Source: JBHHZJ01 sp046758005
Lineage (GTDB): Bacteria; Pseudomonadota; Alphaproteobacteria; Kiloniellales; J153
Reading direction: 5' to 3'
DNA length: 45,878 nt
Assembly: GCA_046758005.1 (NCBI GenBank)
Contig: JBHHZJ010000016.1
Coordinates: 1-45,878, forward strand
This document shows, piece after piece, positions 1-8,588 of this stretch. The notes under the pieces were generated by a model that searched no databases, was not told the DNA's origin, and saw only the letters and a list, made by a program, of their open reading frames with translations. The position numbers were made by a program, and so were the translations under genes. Positions within the stretch are counted from its first letter, which is position 1, and each line of letters opens with the position of its first letter.

Positions 1-51
1 ACATCTCACAGCGTTCAAACCTCATTTCGACAGCCCCAGTCCGACAGGCTG

Positions 52-1515
52 CTAGGCCGGCCAGCCGCCGCGTTCGGCCTGGAGCGCCGCGAACTCGCGC
101 CCGTTCCTCGGCCCGTAGGTCTCAAAGCTCGCACCGGCCGGCGGTGCGTGGCGGGCCTTCTTCCGACCGATCGGGTCGGCCGCCGCCTTGCGCAAATAGG
201 CGGTCGGATCGACGCCGTACACGGCCGCGCCGTTCAGGCCGAAGATCTTGGCCTTGATTTCGGGCGTGAGCGTGCGGTAGCCGTGCCGTTCGATCAGCGC
301 GTCGGCAATCTGGAAGCTGCGGAAGGCCTGGATCTGGTCCTGCGGCGCGCCGTACCAGATCGAATCCGTGCCCCACAGGACCCGGTCCTCGCCCACGTAG
401 CGGAGCAGCTTGCCGAGGGTGTGGGCCGCGGCGGTCGGGTCGCGCATGACGAAGCGCCAGGTACTGCCGAGCTCGGCGTAGACGTTGCTGTTGGGCGCGA
501 TCTCGTTGTCGAGCAGCGACTTGACCAGGCTGTCCACGCCGCGCGCGGCGTCGCGCGGATCGAACGGACCCTCGCGGCGGTCGACCTCGAAGCCGGAGTG
601 GTAGACGATGAAGTTGACATCGGGGAACGACTTCGCGGCCCGGCCCACGTCGGCGCAGCCGGCGTAGTGCCGCGGGAAGCCGCTGAATGACAGCCCCTTG
701 TGGATGCAGATGTTGCGCACGCCCAGCGCGCGCGCCTGCTCGATGAACGGGATGCCCACCGCAGGGTCGTCGAGGCGCCAGCCGTCGCCGCGCGGACCCC
801 ACTGGGTGTAGACCTTCCAGGCGGCGATGTCCCATTGCGCGGCGGCGCGCGCCATGGCCTCGAGCGGCGCCGCCTCGGGCGCGTCGTTGGGCACGACCAT
901 GGCGTGGAGCAGAAGCCGGTGCGCGCCCTCCAGCGCCTCGACCAGCCGGCGCGTCCGCTCGGCCTCCTTCAGCGTCAGCGGATTGCTGGCCGGCAGCTCG
1001 GGCACGAAGCTGAGCACGGCCAGGTCCGTGTCGCTGTCGAGGAAGACCTCGCGGATGAAATGTTCGGCCGAGAAGCAGTCGACGGGGTCGGCCTCCCCGC
1101 ACGTGCCCTGGGGAAAGCGCGCCAGGATCCGCTCCCAGTATTTGCCGCGCCCCTCGCGCCACGCCCCGGCCGGGTCGACCATGTGGGTCTGGACGTCGAA
1201 GATGAACTCGCGCCCGGCCAGGGTCTGCGCGGCCGCCGCAGGCTCGAAGGCGGCGTCCGGGAATACGCGGAAAAAGCCGCCGCCGTTGCCGCGCGCGGCG
1301 AACGCCTCGTTGAGCGTGAGCAGCGTCGTCGCTGCGCCGCACAGCCCGGCGAGAAACGTGCGGCGCGGCACCCCGACCCTGCGCGCGTTGGCCTCGATCC
1401 GGTCCGCGGCCAACGTCTTGGCCCGCGCCACGGTCGAGCCAACCGGAACCGGCGCGAACTCGCCGTTCGAGGTCGCGTCGATCTTGATCGGCAGGACGGG
1501 GTCGCGGGTTGACAT
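52..1515 (-). CDS. Tat-exported amidohydrolase (metal-dependent hydrolase, Amidohydro_2 type)
   Basis: The 487-residue product begins with a long n-region, then a twin-arginine motif PRRTFLAG near residue 50 and a hydrophobic stretch ending AFAA near residue 74, so export by the Tat pathway as a folded, probably metal-loaded enzyme is likely. The mature part has the pattern of TIM-barrel amidohydrolases: DVQTHM near 107-112 (QTH in place of the usual HxH), a lysine in WKVYTQWG, histidines in CIHKG and YHSGF, and a late aspartate in LWGTDSIWYG. Substrate is unknown; relatives hydrolyse or decarboxylate cyclic carboxylates. The ATG start is supported by a GAGG a few bases upstream. It is the left-most gene, followed in the same orientation by no visible partner, and nothing ties it to the polysaccharide locus. 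Confidence 0.85.
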   Translation of the reverse strand: MSTRDPVLPIKIDATSNGEFAPVPVGSTVARAKTLAADRIEANARRVGVPRRTFLAGLCGAATTLLTLNEAFAARGNGGGFFRVFPDAAFEPAAAAQTLAGREFIFDVQTHMVDPAGAWREGRGKYWERILARFPQGTCGEADPVDCFSAEHFIREVFLDSDTDLAVLSFVPELPASNPLTLKEAERTRRLVEALEGAHRLLLHAMVVPNDAPEAAPLEAMARAAAQWDIAAWKVYTQWGPRGDGWRLDDPAVGIPFIEQARALGVRNICIHKGLSFSGFPRHYAGCADVGRAAKSFPDVNFIVYHSGFEVDRREGPFDPRDAARGVDSLVKSLLDNEIAPNSNVYAELGSTWRFVMRDPTAAAHTLGKLLRYVGEDRVLWGTDSIWYGAPQDQIQAFRSFQIADALIERHGYRTLTPEIKAKIFGLNGAAVYGVDPTAYLRKAAADPIGRKKARHAPPAGASFETYGPRNGREFAALQAERGGWPA

Positions 1516-1560
1516 GGTGGCCCTCGTGCTCCTGCAAACCCTGGACCGGGGAGTCGGCGC

Positions 1561-1956
1561 TCAGCAGGTCGAGTGGAACAGTCCGCCCACGCGGCGCGTT
1601 TGCCGCAACTCGTTATAGACCTGGACCGCCCGCTCGGTTTGCAGGACGTAGACGGGAATGCCCCGGCCCTCCAGCATCCGCAGGGTCTCGGAACACACCT
1701 GCAGGCGCTCGAGCAGCCCCTGGGAGAGGACCACCGTCTCCGCCCCGCGGTCGACCAGCTCCTCCACGTCCGTGGGCTGGATGCCAGGCACGTGGGCGGT
1801 TCCGGTTTCACGCCAGTCCCACTCCCGCGCCCCGCCGGGAAACAGCTTGGCGTCCTTGAACACCCCCTTGCCCTCGACCTCGAGGCGTCCCCACGACAGT
1901 CGCGCGATGCGCGGGGAGGGCTCCGGCTCGCCCGCCATGCTATTCATCTCGTCCAT
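1561..1956 (-). CDS. Mth938-like domain protein
   Basis: A 131-residue protein with the compact Mth938/DUF498 fold pattern: an N-terminal strand region (RLSWGRLEVEGKG), then AREWDWRETGTAH, a helix-strand segment around VEELVDRGAETVVLSQG, and IPVYVLQTERAVQVYNEL. The family is widespread and largely uncharacterised; some members sit beside respiratory-complex or secretion genes. I chose the ATG at 1956 because GGAGG lies at ideal distance upstream; the frame stays open further upstream to 2094 but that extension is low-complexity and lacks a ribosome binding site. The gene lies upstream of the amidohydrolase in the same orientation with about 45 bases between them, so co-transcription is possible. 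Confidence 0.75.
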   Translation of the reverse strand: MDEMNSMAGEPEPSPRIARLSWGRLEVEGKGVFKDAKLFPGGAREWDWRETGTAHVPGIQPTDVEELVDRGAETVVLSQGLLERLQVCSETLRMLEGRGIPVYVLQTERAVQVYNELRQTRRVGGLFHSTC

Positions 1957-2117
1957 ACGGGGGCCTCCGGGTTCGCCGGGCAGCCCGGCCGGGCGGTCCG
2001 CGCGCGGGGCGCCGGCGCCATGTTCGTCGCCATGACAGTATACACGATCGACCGTTCGACCCGAACCGTCGAGGCGCGCCCCGATGATCTCCACGCGGCC
2101 GGGGCTCGGCGCGCGCC

Positions 2118-2297
2118 CTACGCAGCCTCCCCGGATCGCGCCGCAGGGGGGTGCATTGCCCTGCGGGCCTGTTCGACCGCCAGCCGGACATCCTCCGGGG
2201 TGAGCCGGTCACGGCGCAGGACCATCTCGATCACCGGATCGGAGAGAAGGTCGTCGAGCGCGGGTTCGCCTTCCAGCCAGCTGTCCACTTCCGACAC
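2118..2297 (-). CDS. Small hypothetical protein, 59 residues, GTG start
   Basis: A short reading frame begins at GTG (2297) with GGAGG (plus-strand bases 2302-2306) four bases upstream. The product is acidic in its first half (SEVDSWLEGEPALDDLLSDP) and continues IEMVLRRDRLTPEDVRLAVE, a helical, amphipathic composition typical of real small proteins and unlike the Arg/Pro/Ala-rich shadows nearby. No membrane segment or cysteine. I do not recognise a named family. Same orientation as the Mth938-like gene, about 160 bases upstream of it. Confidence rests on the ribosome binding site and residue composition. Confidence 0.6.
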   Translation of the reverse strand: MSEVDSWLEGEPALDDLLSDPVIEMVLRRDRLTPEDVRLAVEQARRAMHPPAARSGEAA

Positions 2298-2542
2298 GGT
2301 TCCTCCGCTGTCAATTCGGCCTGCTTCGTTCCATCCTCATATAGATAGAGGCGCCGCGCGAAATGGCATGGGGCCGATCCGTGGTTATTTTGTGGCACAT
2401 CGCGGCGCCGCCCGGCGGGCGCGCTTTCGGCACCCGCGCGCGGGCTTTTTCGAGTCGTCATGGCCGCCCGCAAGGAGTAGGCTATCCCCGAAATCAGTTG
2501 GGAGGCGTTCGACGCTCTCGCGATTGGGAGCGTGAGGGGAGA

Positions 2543-3220
2543 ATGCGCGCGTCGGACGACATCGAATTCGCGACCGAACGACAGGCGATGGTGGAGATCA
2601 TCGCCGCTTACGTGTTCTTCAGCTCCGATCAGACACAACGCCAGAAGCTCGACGACCGGGTGATGACCGCCCTGGCGCGCGTGCCGCGCCACAAGTACGT
2701 CCCGCTCGAGTTGCAGCAGGTCGCCTACGAGGATACGCCGCTGCCCATCGGCTGCGGCAAAACGATCTCGCAACCATTCATGGTGGCCTTGATGACCGAC
2801 CTGCTGGAGATCGAGCGCGACGACACCGTGCTCGAGATCGGCACCGGCCTGGGCTACCAGGCGGCCATCCTCGCCGAGCTGGCCAGCCAAGTCTATACCG
2901 TCGAGATTATTGAGGAACTGGCCACAGAAGGAGAGAATCGGCTGCGCGCCGCCGGGTACGACAACGTCCATTTCCGGATCGGCGACGGCTCCCACGGCTG
3001 GCCCGAGCATGCGCCTTACACCAAGATCGTCGTCACCGCCGCGCCGGAGCTGATTCCGCCCATGCTGCTGCAGCAGCTCAAGGCCGGCGGCAAGATGGTC
3101 ATTCCGGCGGGAATCGAGGACCGCCAGCAGCTCCTCCTGGTCGAAAAGGACGCCCGGGGCCGGCTCAGCACGCGGGAGGTGATCCCCGTGCGTTTCTCCC
3201 CGCTCATCATCAGCCATTAG
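2543..3220 (+). CDS. pcm: Protein-L-isoaspartate O-methyltransferase
   Basis: A 225-residue cytoplasmic enzyme that uses S-adenosylmethionine to methylate isoaspartyl residues in damaged proteins and so start their repair. Visible motifs are ISQPFMVALMTDLLE near 78-92, the AdoMet-binding VLEIGTGLGYQAAILAEL near 99-116, VYTVEIIEEL, and the conserved DGSHGWPEHAPYTKIVVTAA region. Length fits the bacterial family. The ATG at 2543 has GAGGGGA just upstream; the longer open frame from 2363 is not needed by the family. It lies next to the exosortase locus but its known role is general repair, so I treat it as a flanking gene. Confidence 0.93.
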   Translation: MRASDDIEFATERQAMVEIIAAYVFFSSDQTQRQKLDDRVMTALARVPRHKYVPLELQQVAYEDTPLPIGCGKTISQPFMVALMTDLLEIERDDTVLEIGTGLGYQAAILAELASQVYTVEIIEELATEGENRLRAAGYDNVHFRIGDGSHGWPEHAPYTKIVVTAAPELIPPMLLQQLKAGGKMVIPAGIEDRQQLLLVEKDARGRLSTREVIPVRFSPLIISH

Positions 3221-3261
3221 CGAACGCTTCCGGGCCACGCGCCCCGCGTCCGGACGGCGGG

Positions 3262-3282
3262 CCCGCCTACGCGGGATCCGTT
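3262..3282 (+). terminator. Weak hairpin after pcm
   Basis: CCCGC (3262-3266) and GCGGG (3271-3275) form a five-pair stem with loop CTAC, followed by ATCCGTTT. The T-run is short. It sits inside a larger GC palindrome about 40 bases past the pcm stop, so it is a plausible but weak terminator. Confidence 0.3.
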
Positions 3283-3422
3283 TCCCTCGCAAGTTCTGAC
3301 CAAAGTTGATTTTTTGTCGGTAAAGTAATTTCATGTCCATTGGGGGGCTGAGAGCGTAAGTTCGCCGTTCCAAGCCTCTTAGAGGGGGCGATGCGGCTTG
3401 GACGCTGTGTTCTCCTTCACGC

Positions 3423-4925
3423 GTGTCTTTGGGTTCGGAAAGGGCTTTCGATTTGAGGCTCCTTGGCAAGGGTATTTGCATCACCGCGTGCATCGCCCTG
3501 GTGACGGCGGCCCCGGCCCTGGGCCAGTTGCGCCTCACGCCGTCGCTCGGCGTGAGTGAGACGTTCTCGGACAACGTGGACCAGGACCCCGCGGGCGAAG
3601 AGGACGCGGCGTTCCTGACCGATGTCGCGCCCAGGGTGCAGCTGCAATGGGTCGCGCCCCGCGCGAGCGCCACGGTGGACGCAGCCACGACCTTTCGCCA
3701 GCAAACCGCGGGCGAGGACGAGGGCGTGGAAGCGCTCCCCAACCTCGCCGGGCTTGCCAACGTCGAGGTCAGCCCGGATCTGTTTTTCGTCGACGCCTCC
3801 GCCGCGGTCAGCCAGGAGCTGATCAACACCAGGGAAAGCAACACCGAGGCGAACCGGGAAACCGTCCAGAACTACAGCGTGAGCCCGTACCTCGTGAGCC
3901 ACCTGGGCGGCTTTGCCAATGCCGAACTCCGCTACACCCTGGACCAGATCTTCGCCAACGGCGGCGACGGCGAATCCGGGTCCGGGCAATCCGTCGCCGG
4001 CGGCGACGACATCTCCAATGCGACCACCCACGCCGTCGGCCTCACCTTGGAAAGCGGCCCCGACTTTACCCGCCTGTCGTGGACGTTCACGGGGAGCGCC
4101 TCGGAAAGCCACCGGTCCAACGACGACGTCGTCGAGCGCCGGGATGTCAACCTCGGCCTGGAATACGTGGTGACGAGAGAAATCTCGCTGCTGGCCAGCG
4201 CGGGCTACCAGAAGTTCGACTCGGGCGATTCGGAGGACGAAGTGAACAGCCCCACCTGGCAAGCGGGGTTCCGCTGGCGCCCTGGGCCACGCACGGACCT
4301 TCGGGCCACGTACGGGGAGCGCGACGACGTGAAAAGCGTGACCGCGAACCTGAGCTACCAGATCGGGCCGGGGACCGCGCTGCTCGCCGCGTACGAAGAA
4401 CATCTCGAGACCGGTCAGGAGCGACTCAGCCGCGACCTTTCTTTCATCGGATCCGACCCGTCGAGCGGGGCCCTCATCGACACCCGAACGGGCTTGCCGT
4501 TCGACCCGAACACGGCCGCAACCACCCTCACCGACGCAACCGAGCGAACCAAGACCTTCCGGGTCGCGTTTCGCGCGGATCGTGGGCGCAATACCTATGA
4601 GTTGAGCGGGGCCGTCGAGAATTCGGAGGAGGAGGGCGGCCTGGGCAATGCCAATGACGAGCGGGCGTACCGGATCGACGCGGACTGGGGCCGGCAGATG
4701 AGCCCGGCGACGCGGCTCGACCTGTTCGGAAGCTACGAGCGCAACGAATTCGAGGGTCAAGATCGCACGGACAACGAATATGGGATCGGCGGTAACTTGA
4801 GCTACAGCGTGTATACGAACATCGACGCTTTCGCGTCGTACGTTTTTCGCAAGCAGTCCTCGGACGACGAAAGCGGCGAGTTCACCGAGAACAGCGTAAC
4901 CGTTGGAATTCGAATGACTTTCTGA
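3423..4925 (+). CDS. XrtA/PEP-CTERM system-associated outer-membrane beta-barrel protein (TIGR03016-like)
   Basis: A 500-residue exported protein. Residues about 15-35 form a signal peptide (GKGICITACIALVTAAPALG, then Q). The rest is alternating amphipathic strands rich in Y, R, D, S and T (for example FANAELRYTLDQIFAN, ISLLASAGYQKFDSGDS, TALLAAYEEHL) and it ends in an aromatic-terminated strand, VTVGIRMTF, as expected of an outer-membrane barrel recognised by BAM. Length, position and pattern match the uncharacterised barrel found beside the ATPase gene in exosortase A loci; a role in polysaccharide secretion is inferred. The start is uncertain: GTG at 3423 opens the frame, with no good ribosome binding site; a TTG further on would also leave a full signal peptide. 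Confidence 0.85.
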   Translation: MSLGSERAFDLRLLGKGICITACIALVTAAPALGQLRLTPSLGVSETFSDNVDQDPAGEEDAAFLTDVAPRVQLQWVAPRASATVDAATTFRQQTAGEDEGVEALPNLAGLANVEVSPDLFFVDASAAVSQELINTRESNTEANRETVQNYSVSPYLVSHLGGFANAELRYTLDQIFANGGDGESGSGQSVAGGDDISNATTHAVGLTLESGPDFTRLSWTFTGSASESHRSNDDVVERRDVNLGLEYVVTREISLLASAGYQKFDSGDSEDEVNSPTWQAGFRWRPGPRTDLRATYGERDDVKSVTANLSYQIGPGTALLAAYEEHLETGQERLSRDLSFIGSDPSSGALIDTRTGLPFDPNTAATTLTDATERTKTFRVAFRADRGRNTYELSGAVENSEEEGGLGNANDERAYRIDADWGRQMSPATRLDLFGSYERNEFEGQDRTDNEYGIGGNLSYSVYTNIDAFASYVFRKQSSDDESGEFTENSVTVGIRMTF

Positions 4926-5429
4926 GTGCACCCGGAGCCGACGCCGGGCGGCGTGACGCGGGATCCGGACGACCGTTCATGGCCGGTTGCGCCCCCGCCG
5001 CGCCAGCGCGCAGCTCCGGGTCCGGGCGCCAATCGCGAGCGCGGCCCGAGCCTCTGTCTTGCCCTGCCCGCCGACCGCGCCCGGGCCGGCCGGCGCTCTC
5101 CCCGAGCCGACAAATACCCGCCCCGTGAAGCGGCCTTGAGGGTGATCCCACACTAGTCCTGTGTAGGTTAAGCTCTTAACTTTAACAAAATGGTAAAAGA
5201 AATTTATCGATACCATGCACATTTGACATAGGGTATTCTTCACACGCGCATCCTGAGTTGGAAACCGCGGCTCATCCATGGCCTTTCTGCCCCGTCTCCG
5301 GCGGCGTGGGCCGTTCGTCTGGGCAGACGGCGAGGGCGCGGTGCGGCCTCTTCCAGGTTGTCTCTTTACGAATTATCTATAGGAATAAGCGGTGACCCGC
5401 TGGATATGTCGGACATAAGCTGCGTTGCG
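4926..5429 (+). other. Gene-free stretch between barrel and ATPase genes
   Basis: The first half is very GC-rich with no credible gene. Bases about 5155-5260 are sharply AT-rich (AACTTTAACAAAATGGTAAA, TTGACATAGGG) and are the likely promoter region for the ATPase and downstream genes, but I find no -35/-10 pair with good spacing and no sigma-54 site. Confidence 0.4.
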
Positions 5430-6263
5430 ATGTACACGGACTTTTACAAGCTCGAGGGTCGCCCGTTCCAGCTCAGTCCCGACCCGGAGTTCTTTTTCGA
5501 GGCGCGCCCACACAAGAAGGCCCTCGCCTACCTCAATTACGGCATCAGCCAGTGCGAGGGCTTCATCGTTATCACGGGCGAGATCGGTGCCGGGAAAACG
5601 ATCCTCGTGGAACATATTCTGTCCACGTTTGTCGGGCGCAACCTGACCGCCGCAAAGGTCGTGACGACCCAGCTCAACGCCGACGACCTCCTGCGCATGG
5701 TGGCGGCGGCTTTCGAAATTCCCCAGGAAGGTGCCGACAAGGCGACGATCCTGAGGAGGATGGAGGCGTTCCTGGTGGACAGCCACCGGGGCAACAAATG
5801 CGTCCTGCTGTTCGTCGACGAGGCGCAGAACCTGCCGCACGGCGCGCTCGAGGAGCTGAGGATGCTGTCGAACATCCAGGTGGGCGGCCGCTCGCTTCTG
5901 CAAATCTATCTCCTGGGCCAGCCCGAGTTCCGGCGCACGATCGCGCGGAAGAGCCTGGAGCAACTGCGGCAGCGCGTGATCACCTCTTATCACCTGCAGC
6001 CGCTCGATATGGACGAGACGCGCCAATACATCGAGCATCGCCTGCGGCACGTGGGATGGCAGAACGACCCCAACATAACGCCGCACGCCTTCAACATGAT
6101 CCATGAGGCGACCGGGGGCGTCCCACGAAAGATCAACCTCCTGTGCGACCGTCTCTTACTGCTAGCCTATCTAGAGGAGAAGCACGAAATCGACAGGGCC
6201 ACGGTCAAGGAGGTCGTTCTCGACATGCATACCGAGGGTTCGGCCCCGGCGCTGTCGGCCTAG
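5430..6263 (+). CDS. XrtA/PEP-CTERM system-associated AAA ATPase (TIGR03015-like, ExeA/GspA type)
   Basis: A 277-residue P-loop ATPase. The start MYTDFYKLEGRPFQLSPDP is the family's usual N-terminus, followed by a Walker A motif GEIGAGKT near residue 50, a Walker B CVLLFVDEAQNLP, and a sensor/arginine region with LEQLRQRVITSYHLQPL. These proteins resemble ExeA/GspA ATPases and occur in almost every exosortase A polysaccharide locus; they probably power or gate assembly or export of the polymer from the inner-membrane face. The frame is open from a TTG at 5358, and an ATG at 5406 is also in frame, but neither has a better ribosome binding site, so I follow family length. Confidence 0.9.
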   Translation: MYTDFYKLEGRPFQLSPDPEFFFEARPHKKALAYLNYGISQCEGFIVITGEIGAGKTILVEHILSTFVGRNLTAAKVVTTQLNADDLLRMVAAAFEIPQEGADKATILRRMEAFLVDSHRGNKCVLLFVDEAQNLPHGALEELRMLSNIQVGGRSLLQIYLLGQPEFRRTIARKSLEQLRQRVITSYHLQPLDMDETRQYIEHRLRHVGWQNDPNITPHAFNMIHEATGGVPRKINLLCDRLLLLAYLEEKHEIDRATVKEVVLDMHTEGSAPALSA

Positions 6264-6421
6264 GTCACTCGGCCCACACCGGCGCGAGCGACGGGGCGAC
6301 GATGCGGCTTGGATACACGACTTGATCGATCGACTCGCCCGGATCTGGGGCGATTTGGACCGATGTCCAACGTTGCGGAGGGTTGGAGTTGTCGCGACAG
6401 GCGGCCGTAAACGAGCGAGAG

Positions 6422-7339
6422 ATGGCCGGTCCGGTGCCCCACCGCACCCGCGCCCAAAAAGAATGCGGGCCCGCCCACGCCGCGACCGGACGCATCGCCA
6501 ACGCGATGACCGTCGACGTCGAGGACTACTTTCAGGTTTCCGCCTTCGCCGACAAGGTCGCGCACTCCGAGTGGGACCTGTATCCGAACCGGGTCGAACG
6601 CAACGTCGAGGCGGTCCTGCAAATTTTCGCCGATCACGGGGTGCGCGCCACGTTCTTCACCCTGGGCTGGATCGCGAAGCGCCATCCTGCGCTCGTCGGC
6701 CGAATCGTGGCGGGCGGCCATGAGCTGGCCAGCCACGGCTTCCAACACGTCCGGGTCCACGAGCAAACGCCTGAAGAATTCCGGGGCGACATTCGCCAAA
6801 CCAAACGAGTCCTGGAGGACATCTCGGGATCGTCGGTCAAGGGCTATCGCGCCGCGAGCTTCTCGATCGGCGAAAGGACGCCGTGGGCCTTCGAGATCCT
6901 GGGCGAGGAGGGATACGCCTACAGCTCGAGCATCTATCCGATTCGGCACGACCTCTATGGGATGCCCGAGGCGCCGCGCTTTGCTTTCCAACCGGCCGGA
7001 GCGGCCGGACTGTTGGAGATTCCGATCTCGACCATCAGCGTATTCGGTCGGAACTTCCCCTGCGGGGGAGGCGGATATTTCCGGCTCCTGCCCTATAAGG
7101 TGTCCCGGTGGGCGATGCGGCGGGTCAACCGGCACGACCGGCAACCCTGCATCTTCTACTTCCACCCGTGGGAAATCGACCCCGAGCAGCCGCGCTTCCA
7201 GGGCATCTCCCCGAAGACGCGCTTTCGCCACTACACCAACCTGAGGCGGATGGAGGAGCGGCTGCACGCCGTCCTGTCGGACTTCGCGTGGGGTCGCATG
7301 GACCGGATTTTCCTGGGCGAGGACGCCGGAGTCCGATGA
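6422..7339 (+). CDS. XrtA system polysaccharide deacetylase (TIGR03006-like)
   Basis: A carbohydrate esterase family 4 (NodB-like) enzyme that removes N-acetyl groups from sugar residues. Key motifs: NAMTVDVEDYFQVSAF near residues 27-42, with the DVED metal/base aspartates; HELASHGFQH, the metal-binding HxxxH; YRAASFSIG; and the late FYFHPWEID. The start at 6422 (ATG after GAGCGAGAG) gives 305 residues; a TTG at 6383 is also possible and the family often begins nearer NAM. The 3' end overlaps the FemAB-like gene by four bases (ATGA), which implies translational coupling. Confidence 0.9.
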   Translation: MAGPVPHRTRAQKECGPAHAATGRIANAMTVDVEDYFQVSAFADKVAHSEWDLYPNRVERNVEAVLQIFADHGVRATFFTLGWIAKRHPALVGRIVAGGHELASHGFQHVRVHEQTPEEFRGDIRQTKRVLEDISGSSVKGYRAASFSIGERTPWAFEILGEEGYAYSSSIYPIRHDLYGMPEAPRFAFQPAGAAGLLEIPISTISVFGRNFPCGGGGYFRLLPYKVSRWAMRRVNRHDRQPCIFYFHPWEIDPEQPRFQGISPKTRFRHYTNLRRMEERLHAVLSDFAWGRMDRIFLGEDAGVR

Positions 7340-8385
7340 ACGACCACAGTGGTCCGGTCCTGGAGGTGCGCGGCCTCGACGATGCCTGGCGCGAGCCATG
7401 GGATTCCTTCGTGCGCGCCCGCCCCGAGGCGACGTTCTTGCACCTGAGCGGCTGGAAGCAGGTGATCGAGGAGAGCTTTGGCCACCGCTGTTACTTTCTG
7501 TTGGCGGAGTCCCGAGGCGAGATACGGGGCGTGCTTCCGCTCGTGCACGTGGCCAGCCGGCTCTTCGGCAACGCCTTGATATCCAATGCTTTCTGTGTCT
7601 ACGGCGGGCCCGTGACGGCGGACCCAAAGGCGCGGGCGGCGCTCGACAGGTCCGCGCTCGACCTCGCCGAGCGACTGAAGGTGGACCACCTCGAATACCG
7701 CCTGCGCGCGCCGAGCCACGGCGACTGGTTCCAGAATTCCGGCCTTTACGTGACCTTCAGGAAACGGATCGATCCCGACCCGGAGATAAACCTCGCCGCC
7801 GTCCCGCGCAAGCAGCGCGCCATGGTCCGAAAGGGGATCAAGGCGGGCCTTCAAAGCGAATGGGACACGGGCGTGGACCGGTTCTACCGGATCTACGCCG
7901 AAAGCGTGCGCAATCTGGGCACGCCGGTGTTTTCCAAGAAATACTTCCGCAAGCTGAAGGAGATATTTGGCGAGGCGTGCGAGATTCTGACGGTGACCCA
8001 CGAGGGCCGACCGGTGAGCGGCGTGGTGAGCTTCCTGTTCCGCGACGAGGTTCTGCCGTACTACGGGGGCGGCACGGCCGAGGCCCGGTGCGTTGCGGCC
8101 AACGACTTCATGTATTGGGAGGTCATGCGCCGTGCGTGTCAGCGCGGCTATCGCGTCTTCGATTTCGGCCGCAGCAAGAAAGGTACCGGGTCCTACGCCT
8201 TCAAGAAGCACTGGGGCTTCGAACCCGAGCCCCTGTATTACGAGTACAAGCTGATTGGCCGGGACGCGCCGCCGGAGGTGAACCCGACGAACCCGAAGTA
8301 CCGGCTCTGCATATCGCTGTGGAAGCGGCTTCCGCTCCGAATAGCAAACCTTGTCGGTCCTTACATTTCGCGCGATCTTGGATAA
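7336..8385 (+). CDS. FemAB-related XrtA system-associated protein (TIGR03019-like)
   Basis: A 349-residue GNAT-fold protein related to FemA/FemB, which transfer aminoacyl groups from tRNA to peptidoglycan precursors. Visible landmarks are ATFLHLSGWKQVIEESFGH near the N-terminus, YFLLAESRGEIRGVLPL, the GNAT-like EILTVTHEGRPVSGVVSF, and YRVFDFGRSKKGTGSYAFKK near residue 275-294. In exosortase A loci this subfamily is thought to add an amino-acid-type group to the polysaccharide or its carrier, but its substrate is not proven. It begins inside the deacetylase stop codon, so the two are probably made together. Confidence 0.9.
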   Translation: MNDHSGPVLEVRGLDDAWREPWDSFVRARPEATFLHLSGWKQVIEESFGHRCYFLLAESRGEIRGVLPLVHVASRLFGNALISNAFCVYGGPVTADPKARAALDRSALDLAERLKVDHLEYRLRAPSHGDWFQNSGLYVTFRKRIDPDPEINLAAVPRKQRAMVRKGIKAGLQSEWDTGVDRFYRIYAESVRNLGTPVFSKKYFRKLKEIFGEACEILTVTHEGRPVSGVVSFLFRDEVLPYYGGGTAEARCVAANDFMYWEVMRRACQRGYRVFDFGRSKKGTGSYAFKKHWGFEPEPLYYEYKLIGRDAPPEVNPTNPKYRLCISLWKRLPLRIANLVGPYISRDLG

Positions 8386-8588
8386 TGGCACCTGAAATAC
8401 ACGCATGTGGTGCGAACTCGCGCGCGATCCGGCGCCATGTGAACAGGAACGCGCCGGTACCCACGATCATAAAAGGATGATACCAGTGATGGTGGCGACT
8501 GTAGGGAGGCACAACCGACCGTGACCCATGGACGAAGCCATGCGTCGGACGCTTTCGTCCCCTCTGTTTCCTGGTGCGGGGCCTGAGG

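Noticed and set aside
2396..2411. TGGCACATCGCGGC resembling a -24 element before pcm
   Set aside because: No TTGC at the required distance.
2231..3844. Open frame of 537 codons on the minus strand
   Set aside because: It is antisense to pcm and the barrel gene and has shadow composition.
5230..5250. TTGACA with TATTCT just downstream, before the ATPase gene
   Set aside because: The spacing is only five bases, far from the required 16-18.
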